Below, one piece after another: positions 51,601-63,600 of a stretch of 64,000 nt of DNA (position 1 is the stretch's first letter; each line of letters opens with the position of its first letter). This DNA is from Sitta carolinensis. Its lineage: Eukaryota; Chordata; Aves; Passeriformes; Sittidae. The notes under the pieces are model-generated. The model did not search any database, was not told the origin of the DNA, and saw only the letters and a list, made by a program, of their open reading frames with translations. A program made the translations under genes and the position numbers. The DNA lies in the NCBI GenBank assembly GCA_032173965.1, contig CM063290.1, positions 11,743,501-11,807,500 on the forward strand. The letters run 5' to 3'.

Positions 51601-54600
51601 TGGGCCATATATGGCTGCTCATGCAGACACAGGTTCTTGGTTACGTTCCTGAGTTTTCAGTGTGCCATCAGTACAGGTGCTGCTGCCCTCGCTGGCCTGG
51701 GCAGGATTTCTCATGCTAGCAGTGCTTCTGGCTCACTGGCACTACCCTGGTGAGGAACACCAGTGACCTCTCAGTGGAGGGCACCTCTTTATGCTTCTGT
51801 CTCCCTCTGTCCTTCTCCAGATCAATGGTGCCCTGGTCTCCCTGCCTGCTTCTCCTGCCCCCGGCACAACCATTTCCCTGAGTGGCTCCTACGTGCGGGT
51901 TTCTACCAAGCTAGGTTTGCAGCTGCAGTTCAACGGGGACCATGAGCTCCTAGTGAAGGTGTCTGAGAAGTACAAGGGCAAGCTCTGTGGGCTGTGTGGG
52001 ACGTACACTGGGAGCCAGCAGGATGACTTCATGCGACCCGATGGGGTGGTCGTTCCCGACTTCAACGACTTTGGAGCCAGCTGGATGGTGCCGGATGATG
52101 AGTGGCCGTGAGTCCTTATTCTGCCACACAGATGAAGGACGGAAGGGAGCGTAGGGAGAGGGGAACTACGAGGAACTTTGGGAGGGAGGGCTGGTGATGG
52201 CAAGCATGGGGCAAGGGAGAAGAGGCAGGTTCCCGACCCCAGGGAGAGTGGGCTGAGCCCGTGCAGGATGCTTTTCCTAGGCTGTTGAGATCCCAACTGC
52301 CTCAGTCGGGATTGTTTCTGTCCACCTGAAACCGGGCAGGGCAATGGTGCCTGTGGGCCTGTGTTCCACCCTTTCAAGTGGCAGCCACGGGTGCCTGTCT
52401 AAGTGAGGGATCTGGACTGCAGAAGCTGAGGTTATGTCTGGGGAGGGGGTCAGGAAATGCAGTGGCTGCTGTCAACAGGCTGCAGGGAACTCAGGGCTGT
52501 CTGTCTGCTTTGTAGGTGTGACCCAGCCATCAGCCCCCCTGCATCCTGCTCCCCTGCTGAAGAAGAGGCAGCTAACAAGCAGTGTTCAATCCTCACACAC
52601 CTCGGTGGCCCGTTCCAGCCATGCCATGCAGTTCTGCCACCCAAGACATACTTTGAGAGCTGTGTCTATGACCAGTGTGCCACGGGTGGCAGCACGGAGC
52701 AGCTCTGCAATGACCTGGGGGCCTATGCTGCAGCCTGTGCTGAGGCAGGCGTTGCTCTGGGAGACTGGAGTGCTGGGACTGTCTGTGGTAAGTCTTCTCT
52801 CTACCTCCTGTGCATTCCTTGTGCCTCAGAGACAAGGAATGGGCAGTTCTGGGGGCAGTACATGGGGCAGAGATTTTCCCATGTCTCACGTAACTAGCCA
52901 CTCTGGTGGGCCAGTCCTTGCATGAAGAGACACTTCCGGATAGGTGAAATCCCTGTCATGTGCTTCGTTTGCAACGGTGTGGGGGTGTTTGGGAAGTGTG
53001 CAACATCCCCATTGGGGAACAAATCTCCATTATCAAACATGCCTTCTTCACTTCTGTTTTGCTCCCTTTCATTCACCAGCTCCTACAACCCCACCCCCCT
53101 TGCCAGGCACTACAACACGGCCTCCACCCACGACAACGTCACCGTCACCTGGGACAAGCACCGGTACGGTTGTCTCCCATCTGTGTTTTTTAGCGGCTGT
53201 GCTGAGCACTTCCCTTGGCTGGCCACCCTCACCTGTCCACGGGCATGCCATGGATGCACATGGATGTACCTGAGCCCTGCTGGACATGGGGAAAAGGTGG
53301 TCCCACCCTCACTCTCTGCTTTCCTTTCTGCACTCTGTTCAGCTCCACCAACAGACTGCAATTTTGCCTGCACATTTGACAAGGACTTCTGTGGGTGGGT
53401 CCAGGAAGATTACAGCAGCATTGACTGGATAAGGAACAAAGGCCCAACGCCCACGCCAAATACCGGCCCGTCCTCTGACCACACAACAGGAGGTAGGAAC
53501 AGCAACCAGGACACGGGCAGAGGGGTGTCCCTGTGGAGATGGCAACAAACTTCTAACCCTCACCTCTGGGGAGGGTTGTGGCTTGTGAAGGAACTGTGTT
53601 TGCCCTCCACTCCTTTTGCCTGCCTGAAACTGCAGCCGGGTCCTCCCAGGACTATGCTCGGGTTGTCCCTGGCTGCTCTGGGTAGCTCTGATGTATCTGT
53701 GACAGTGTGGCTCGTGCTTTCTTTCAGATGGCTACTACATCTTCCTGCAAGGGAGTGATGATACTCTCCCCGGCTTTGTGGCTCACCTGGCCAGTCCAGT
53801 GTGCAGCTGGGAAGGAACACTCTGCTTCCGCTTCTGGTACCACATGTACGGGACTGCTAAAACAATGGCCCTGCGGGTGTACGTGAGGAAGGATGATGAG
53901 CTACTGCTGGTCTGGGAAGAAGCTGGGGACCATGGGGACAGGTGGCACTTGGGAGAGGTCACTGTGCATACTACAGGAAACATGGAGGTAAGGCCACAGG
54001 CTCTCACTGTCACCTCAGAGGAAGCGTGCTTCCTAATGTCTCTTCACACACACAGCTGTAGCTAATGCTGGGAACCATTCCTTCCCTTAGATTTTGCTGG
54101 AGGGAGAATGGGGTGAAGATGAGCGGAGCAACATAGCAGTGGATGATGTCTCCATTGTAAAGGGATCCTGTGCAGGTACAAAGCTTGGCTTAGGGAAGGG
54201 CGGCTTGAGACGTGTCACTGACTTGGGTGGCAGGCTGCGCTAGAGGCAGGAGCACAGGTTGTCTTTGGGCACTGATGCAGCCTGTGCCCAAGTCAACTCT
54301 CCTGTGGGAGGTTGGAGCCCTGGCAATGTCTGCGGCCACTGCTGTAGTTCACGTGTTCCAAGGCACGCAGGCAAGACGTTGACCACAGGTACAGAAGTGC
54401 CTTATCTGCTATTGCCACCCAGCCAGTCTGGCAGAGGAGGCCTTGTGTGGGATAGCTCTGTCTGAGATGACACTCTTCAATCCCTGTCCTGGGCATGCCT
54501 GGTCATGGTATTGGGTGCTTCAGAAGGGTTAGGGAACCAACTGCCTGCAACAAAAACTTCCCTGATGGTGCACATTCCTCTTGTAACTCTCTCCTGTGCT

Positions 54601-57600
54601 AGGACCATCGACACCAACACCCACCCAGCCTGTGCCGGGCACCACAACTCAGCCTGTACTCACCACTTCACCAACCAGACCCACACCCAGCTCAGGTACT
54701 GCCATGTTTCATCTCCATCTCCTTCCTCTTCTTAAAAGTGTTCATTTCACTTCCTCCATTCCCAAGTCTATGGAGCATATGTGTCCTTTTTCTCCATTTC
54801 ATGTATGGTAGTGTAAGAGTTTTTGGTGAGAAGGCAGTGTCCTATTTGTCTTGAGCATCCTGGGCCTCCCTGGTCATGCTTTTGGGCTTTTAGTGATGAG
54901 AGGACTATGTGCCTGCAACAAAACTTCTCTGACAGTGCACATCTCCTCTTGTAACTCTCTCCTTTGCTAGGTCCATCAACACCAACACCCACCCAGCCTG
55001 TGCCAGGCACCACAACGCAGCCTGTACTCACCACCTCACCAACCAGACCCACACCCAGCTCAGGTACTGCCACTTCCCATCCCCTTCTGATTCCATTTTT
55101 TGAAACTTTTCATTTTGCTTCCTCCAAGGCCCACAGCATGGGATGGGGTGTCCATACTGTAGGGGGGTGGGGGTGGGGGGTGTCTTCTCCAATCCCCCAG
55201 CTCTGCTTCCGGTAATAGTGTTTTCGCAGTGACATAACAGTGCCATCCCTGCCTTAGGTGCCCGGGTCAGCATGTTGGGTTTTTCAGGAAGGCTGGATTA
55301 GCTGCTTACAGCAAAGGCCCATGTTGCCACCACCTCTTCCTCTCTCTCTAAACAGGTCCACTTCCTACTACACCACCTACTTCATTGCCTAACATTACAA
55401 CACAGACGACACCAAGACCAACAACACCAACACCAGGGATGACCTCAGGTAATGCTGTTATTCATAGAGATCTGAGTCCTCTTCAAAACCCACACTGGGA
55501 ACATGCATTCATGTTTTAGGGCTGTTATTTTATTTATTTCAGTCTCCCTCAGTAAAAAGAGATGCGTTGAATCCTCTTCCCTTTCTAAGGGGTTGTGTTG
55601 GACAGCAATGCTACTAGCGTGAGGGCGTTTGAGTAGCTTTGAACTGTATATCTGTAAAAATTAATACTATCATGATATTGATCTGTAATAACTCTGCTTG
55701 TCTGTAAAGCCCATAGACGAGTCATGCACTAGATGCTGTCTGAGCAAAGTGAGCTGGGGGGAAGAGGCAGCAGGAGGTGCTCAAGTGAAAGTTTCCTCTG
55801 GCTTCTCCATTGTAGGCACCTGTGTGGTGGAAGGAGACCCTCACTACCACACATTTGACAAGCAGTTACACCATTTCATGGGCACCTGCACCTACACCCT
55901 CTCCAAGCTGTGTGAGAGCAACAGCTCCCTGCCCTACTTCAACGTGGAAGCAGCCAACGAGCACAGGGGAGGCAACACCCGTGTGTCCTACGTCCGATAC
56001 GTGGATGTTGATGTGGCTGACCAGCGGATAAGGCTAGGACAGGGTGGAGTGGTGACGGTGAGCTTGAAGGGGGAGATGTTGTGGGGCTGTGTGAGGGGAG
56101 AGAATTGTGCCAAATAGGCTGCTCCAATCCTGTCTCGGTTCCTGTGCTTCCAGGTCAATGGAGTGGAAGAGATCCTGCCTTGCAGCCCATCTGTGGGCGT
56201 GCAGGTCTTGTCCAGCGGGTTCTACACCATGGTCATGACAGACTTTGGCTTGAGAGTCAAGTTTGATGGGAAGCATCGGGTTGAAGTGACACTTCCAAGC
56301 ACCTTTGGGCAGAAGGTTTGTGGCATGTGTGGGAACTACAACGGGATGGCAGCTGATGACTTCCAGAACCCAGAAGGGGCAATGGAGCCAGACTCCACCA
56401 GCCTTGGCAACAGCTGGGAGGTGTCCAAAAATAGCAGGTGGGTATGGCCCCCAGCAGCCTTGGGGACACATTGGGCAAGGGAAGGAGGAGAAGGCACCAG
56501 GAGAAGTCCACAAATGACCCAGGGGCCCTTCTGCCTGTCTTTCCACAGCTGCTCAGCTGGACCTCTGCCCACCCCAGCCTGCAATGAGACCGACAAGCAA
56601 CTCATCAGCAGCAGCCACTTCTGTGGGCTCCTCACTGACACCAGCGGCCCATTTCAGGTGTGCCACGCTGTGCTGAGCCCCAGCAGCTACTTTGACACCT
56701 GCTTCTATGACCTGTGTGAGCTGGGGCTGCACCACGAGGCCCTGTGCAAGAGCTTGCAGTCCTATGCAGATGCCTGCCAGTCACTCGGTGTCCAGATACC
56801 TGTGTGGAGGAACACAACCTTCTGCCGTAAGTCCAGACATGGTACTATGGGCCGGTACTCTCAGGAAAACACAGGACAGGACTGGAAGAGTGAGCTGGGG
56901 AATAAGAACTATTCTCCCTATGGGCTGTAGGGATATACAGGTAGAGATGTGTACTAAAGGCACCATTTTCTGTTTCATTTTGATTGGGTAGGACTGAGAG
57001 CACAAGTAGAGCCAAAGAGACCATAGAGAAAATAGAGATAGTTACTTTTTCAAAGGGGGATATTGAGTAGAAAACAGTATTCTGTTCTCCAAGTAATTGC
57101 CTGCTCTTCTGTCTTGCAAGCGATCGCTTGTCCGGCCAACAGTCACTACGAGCCCTGTGCTGCAGCTTGCCCTGCCACCTGTGTTGACCCAATGGCTCCT
57201 GGTACCTGCAGCCTGCCGTGCGTGGAGGGCTGTGTGTGCGACAGCGGGTACCTGCTCTACAACGACCACTGCGTGCCCAGCCAGCAGTGCGGGTGCTGGC
57301 ACAATGGGCAGCACTACCCCGTGGGCTCCGAGTTCTGGACAGACAACACCTGCTCCTCCAAGTGCACGTGTCCTGCACGGGGAAGCAAAGTCCAGTGCTT
57401 CAACGCCTCGTGCCCTGAGGGCCAGTTCTGCGGGGTGCAGAACGGGAAGCCGGTGTGCCTCCAACACTCCTACGGCACCTGCCACGTCCACGGGGACCCC
57501 CACTACCAAACCTTTGACAGTGTGACGCACAACTTCATGGGCAACTGCACCTACACCCTGGCCAAAGTGTGCTCCAACACCATCTCCCTGCCCTACTTCA

Positions 57601-60600
57601 ATGTGGAGGCCAAGAACGAGCACCGTGGCAACACCCGCGTGTCCTACGTGCGCGAAGTCGTGGTGGAGGTGTACGGACAGCGCATTGTCATCCTCAAGCA
57701 GCAGAATAGCCACGTGCTGGTAGGCAGTGGGACTGGCTCAAGTGGGCTGTGGCTGCTGGCAGGAATGGCTGCTGCTGGCAGGGCCTGGCACTTACCAGAT
57801 GACTCCAGCATCCCTGGCCTGGGCGGGTTCCCCTTGAAGGCACTGGGTTGCTTTGTTTTCCCTTTTGGGAGGGGCTGGAGGAGGGAGAGGCAAATGGGGA
57901 CATGGGCCATGTTGAGCACAGTGCAGAACACAGCACACAGCTCTGTAAGCCCCAGGGGTGTTGGGGTGTGAGGACATGCCAGGCAGCTGTGTGCCATGCC
58001 TGGGATGGCAGCTGCTTTGCCTGAGCAGAGGCATCCAGGCAGGCCGGGCACAGGCCCGGGGCCCACTGTGGGGTGTGTGCCACAGGTGAACAACGTGCGC
58101 CAGACGTTGCCGGTGAGTGCAGCAGGAGGGGCCATCACGGTGAGCAAGAGTGGTCGCTACATCGTCCTGGAGACAGACTTCAACCTCAGAGTGTCCTACG
58201 ACACTGACCACTCAGTGGAGATGAAGGTGCCCACCACCTACTTCAACCTGACCTGTGGCATGTGTGGCAACTTCAACAACCGCAGAGATGACGAATACAT
58301 GATGCCCAACGGGCAGCAGGCGGCAGACTCCAATGCGCTGGGGGAGAGCTGGCAGGTCGCAGACAGCGACCCCAGCTGTGGTGTCCCTGTGCCCTCCCCA
58401 CCCTGCAGTGCAGAAGAGGAGAAGCTCTACCAGTCTGATCAGTTCTGTGGCATACTGACCACCAGGCCGAGCTCTTTTGAGAAGTGCCACGGCGTGATCA
58501 ACCCCCAGGACTACTTTGACACCTGCTTGTATGACCTGTGTGCCCTGAATGGTGGCCAGGAGTTCCTGTGTGCTGCTCTGGAGGCCTATGCTGACGCGTG
58601 CCAGGCAGCTGGTGTGACTCTTCTTCCCTGGAGGAATGCTACCTTCTGCCGTGAGTACCTGCCTTGCCATTGCCAGAGAGGGAAAGGGGACACACCCTCT
58701 GCTCTGAACCCCTGGCCAAAGCGAGTCTTTGGTCTTTCCCTTTCCATGGTTGAAGTCTTGCTGGTCCTAATTTTCCCCTTGCCTTGCAGCCCTGCAGTGT
58801 CCCCCCAACAGCTACTATGACCCCTGCATGACCGGCTGTCCTGCCACCTGTGTTGACCAACAAGCCCCACAGAACTGCTCCAAGCCGTGTGTGGAGGGCT
58901 GTGCATGTAGCTCTGGCTTCCTCCTGAGTGGAGACACCTGTGTGCCCGAGGCCAACTGCGGCTGCCTCTTTGAGGGCAACTACTACACTGTGAGTGAAAA
59001 GCCTGCCCTGGTTTGCACCCCTGTCAGGCCACTCCCCTGCCTGTTCTTTCCTGTCTCATATGCTGAGGTTTGGTGTTTCCCTGCCTGCAGGAAGGCGAAT
59101 CCTCCATGAATGAGGACTGCACTCGCCAGTGCCGGTGCGAAGCCAAAGGCCAGATGGTTTGCTCTGCCTTGTCCTGTGGCGAGGACGATGTCTGCAAGAT
59201 CCAGGATGGCCAGAGGGGCTGTTACCCAGCCAGCACTGCCATCTGCCACATCTACGGTGACCCACATTACAGCACCTTTGATGGGAAGCTCCACCACTTC
59301 CAGGGCTCCTGCAACTACACAGTGGTGGCGGGCTGTGGCAACTCCTCCGTTGGGTTCAGTGTCACCACCCGCAACAAGCATCGTGGCAGCCAGAGCTGGA
59401 CAGCTCTGAACTCTGTGGCACTGTCCCTCGAAGGCCTCCACATTGCACTGCGTGAGCGCAAGGCAGTCTACGTAAGCCTCTCATTTTTATGCCTGGGAAC
59501 AACAGGCACACTGGACACCCTTAAAATACTCCTCTGTCCCCAGGGAGAGCTTGCTATTCCCTGAGCCTGTTGCATGCTCACAGAAGAACATGGCGGGACT
59601 CTGCATGGGCCATATATGGCTGCTCATGCAGACACAGGTTCTTGGTTACGTTCCTGAGTTTTCAGTGTGCCATCGGTACAGGTGCTGCTGCCCTCGCTGG
59701 CCTGGGCAGGATTTCTCATGCTAGCAGTGCTTCTGGCTCACTGGCACTACCCTGGTGAGGAACACCAGTGACCTCTCAGTGGAGGGCACCTCTTTATGCT
59801 TCTGTCTCCCTCTGTCCTTCTCCAGATCAATGGTGCCCTGGTCTCCCTGCCTGCTTCTCCTGCCCCCGGCACAACCATTTCCCTGAGTGGCTCCTACGTG
59901 CGGGTTTCTACCAAGCTAGGTTTGCAGCTGCAGTTCAACGGGGACCATGAGCTCCTAGTGAAGGTGTCTGAGAAGTACAAGGGCAAGCTCTGTGGGCTGT
60001 GTGGGACGTACACTGGGAGCCAGCAGGATGACTTCATGCGACCCGATGGGGTGGTCGTTCCCGACTTCAACGACTTTGGAGCCAGCTGGATGGTGCCGGA
60101 TGATGAGTGGCCGTGAGTCCTTATTCTGCCACACAGATGAAGGACGGAAGGGAGCGTAGGGAGAGGGGAACTACGAGGAACTTTGGGAGGGAGGGCTGGT
60201 GATGGCAAGCATGGGGCAAGGGAGAAGAGGCAGGTTCCCGACCCCAGGGAGAGTGGGCTGAGCCCGTGCAGGATGCTTTTCCTAGGCTGTTGAGATCCCA
60301 ACTGCCTCAGTCGGGATTGTTTCTGTCCACCTGAAACCGGGCAGGGCAATGGTGCCTGTGGGCCTGTGTTCCACCCTTTCAAGTGGCAGCCACGGGTGCC
60401 TGTCTAAGTGAGGGATCTGGACTGCAGAAGCTGAGGTTATGTCTGGGGGGGGGGTCAGGAAATGCAGTGGCTGCTGTCAACAGGCTGCAGGGAACTCAGG
60501 GCTGTCTGTCTGCTTTGTAGGTGTGACCCAGCCATCAGCCCCCCTGCATCCTGCTCCCCTGCTGAAGAAGAGGCAGCTAACAAGCAGTGTTCAATCCTCA

Positions 60601-63600
60601 CACACCTCGGTGGCCCGTTCCAGCCATGCCATGCAGTTCTGCCACCCAAGACATACTTTGAGAGCTGTGTCTATGACCAGTGTGCCACGGGTGGCAGCAC
60701 GGAGCAGCTCTGCAATGACCTGGGGGCCTATGCTGCAGCCTGTGCTGAGGCAGGCGTTGCTCTGGGAGACTGGAGTGCTGGGACTGTCTGTGGTAAGTCT
60801 TCTCTCTACCTCCTGTGCATTCCTTGTGCCTCAGAGACAAGGAATGGGCAGTTCTGGGGGCAGTACATGGGGCAGAGATTTTCCCATGTCTCACGTAACT
60901 AGCCACTCTGGTGGGCCAGTCCTTGCATGAAGAGACACTTCCGGATAGGTGAAATCCCTGTCATGTGCTTCGTTTGCAACGGTGTGGGGGTGTTTGGGAA
61001 GTGTGCAACATCCCCATTGGGGAACAAATCTCCATTATCAAACATGCCTTCTTCACTTCTGTTTTGCTCCCTTTCATTCACCAGCTCCTACAACCCCACC
61101 CCCCTTGCCAGGCACTACAACACGGCCTCCACCCACGACAACGTCACCGTCACCTGGGACAAGCACCGGTACGGTTGTCTCCCATCTGTGTTTTTTAGCG
61201 GCTGTGCTGAGCACTTCCCTTGGCTGGCCACCCTCACCTGTCCACGGGCATGCCATGGATGCACATGGATGTACCTGAGCCCTGCTGGACATGGGGAAAA
61301 GGTGGTCCCACCCTCACTCTCTGCTTTCCTTTCTGCACTCTGTTCAGCTCCACCAACAGACTGCAATTTTGCCTGCACATTTGACAAGGACTTCTGTGGG
61401 TGGGTCCAGGAAGATTACAGCAGCATTGACTGGATAAGGAACAAAGGCCCAACGCCCACGCCAAATACCGGCCCGTCCTCTGACCACACAACAGGAGGTA
61501 GGAACAGCAACCAGGACACGGGCAGAGGGGTGTCCCTGTGGAGATGGCAACAAACTTCTAACCCTCACCTCTGGGGAGGGTTGTGGCTTGTGAAGGAACT
61601 GTGTTTGCCCTCCACTCCTTTTGCCTGCCTGAAACTGCAGCCCGGGTCCTCCCAGGACTATGCTCGGGTTGTCCCTGGCTGCTCTGGGTAGCTCTGATGT
61701 ATCTGTGACAGTGTGGCTCGTGCTTTCTTTCAGATGGCTACTACATCTTCCTGCAAGGGAGTGATGATACTCTCCCCGGCTTTGTGGCTCACCTGGCCAG
61801 TCCAGTGTGCAGCTGGGAAGGAACACTCTGCTTCCGCTTCTGGTACCACATGTACGGGACTGCTAAAACAATGGCCCTGCGGGTGTACGTGAGGAAGGAT
61901 GATGAGCTACTGCTGGTCTGGGAAGAAGCTGGGGACCATGGGGACAGGTGGCACTTGGGAGAGGTCACTGTACACACTACAGGAAACATGGAGGTAAGGC
62001 CACAGGCTCTCACTGTCACCTCAGAGGAAGCGTGCTTCCTAATGTCTCTTCACACACACAGCTGTAGCTAATGCTGGGAACCATTCCTTCCCTTAGATTT
62101 TGCTGGAGGGAGAATGGGGTGAAGATGAGCGGAGCAACATAGCAGTGGATGATGTCTCCATTGTAAAGGGATCCTGTGCAGGTACAAGGCTTGGCTTAGG
62201 GAAGGGCGGCTTGAGACGTGTCACTGACTTGGGTGGCAGGCTGCGCTAGAGGCAGGAGCACAGGTTGTCTTTGGGCAGTGATGCAGCCTGTGCCCAAGTC
62301 AACTCTCCTGTGGGAGGTTGGAGCCCTGGCAATGCCTGCGGCCACTGCTGTAGTTCACGTGTTCCAAGGCACGCAGGCAAGACGTTGACCACAGGTACAG
62401 AAGTGCCTTATCTGCTATTGCCACCCAGCCAGTCTGGCAGAGGAGGCCTTGTGTGGGATAGCTCTGTCTGAGATGACACTCTTCAATCCCTGTCCTGGGC
62501 ATGCCTGGTCATGGTATTGGGTGCTTCAGAAGGGTTAGGGAACCAACTGCCTGCAACAAAAACTTCCCTGATGGTGCACATCTCCTCTTGTAACTCTCTC
62601 CTGTGCTAGGACCATCGACACCAACACCCACCCAGCCTGTGCCGGGCACCACAACTCAGCCTGTACTCACCACTTCACCAACCAGACCCACACCCAGCTC
62701 AGGTACTGCCATGTTTCATCTCCATCTCCTTCCTCTTCTTAAAAGTGTTCATTTCACTTCCTCCATTCCCAAGTCTATGGAGCATATGTGTCCTTTTTCT
62801 CCATTTCATGTATGGTAGTGTAAGAGTTTTTGGTGAGAAGGCAGTGTCCTATTTGTCTTGAGCATCCTGGGCCTCCCTGGTCATGCTTTTGGGCTTTTAG
62901 TGATGAGAGGACTATGTGCCTGCAACAAAACTTCTCTGACAGTGCACATCTCCTCTTGTAACTCTCTCCTTTGCTAGGTCCATCAACACCAACACCCACC
63001 CAGCCTGTGCCAGGCACCACAACTCAGCCTGTACTCACCACCTCACCAACCAGACCCACACCCAGCTCAGGTACTGCCACTTCCCATCCCCTTCTGATTC
63101 CATTTTTTGAAACTTTTCATTTTGCTTCCTCCAAGGCCCACAGCATGGGATGGGGTGTCCATACTGTAGGGGGGTGGGGGTGGGGGTGTCTTCTCCAATC
63201 CCCCAGCTCTGCTTCCGGTAATAGTGTTTTCGCAGTGACATAACAGTGCCATCCCTGCCTTAGGTGCCCGGGTCAGCATGTTGGGTTTTTCAGGAAGGCT
63301 GGATTAGCTGCTTACAGCAAAGGCCCATGTTGCCACCACCTCTTCCTCTCTCTCTAAACAGGTCCACTTCCTACTACACCACCTACTTCATTGCCTAACA
63401 TTACAACACAGACGACACCAAGACCAACAACACCAACACCAGGGATGACCTCAGGTAATGCTGTTATTCATAGAGATCTGAGTCCTCTTCAAAACCCACA
63501 CTGGGAACATGCATTCATGTTTTAGGGCTGTTATTTTATTTATTTCAGTCTCCCTCAGTAAAAAGAGATGCGTTGAATCCTCTTCCCTTTCTAAGGGGTT

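Larger units (their letters stand above)
49141..57149 (+). repeat. 8.0-kb tandem duplication, copy 1
   Basis: From 49,141 the sequence is repeated head-to-tail at 57,150 with an offset of 8,005-8,009 bp. Exons and introns match almost perfectly: I found about twenty differences by eye over the roughly 6.85 kb that can be compared. The unit codes Db, Dc, linker, MAM, three linkers and Da (1,322 codons when intact). Confidence 0.96.

Noticed and set aside
54603..55448. Tandem similar short segments considered as a CRISPR-like array
   Set aside because: They are three spliced 93-base Thr/Pro exons in a vertebrate gene, with GT-AG introns of about 275-290 bp between them.
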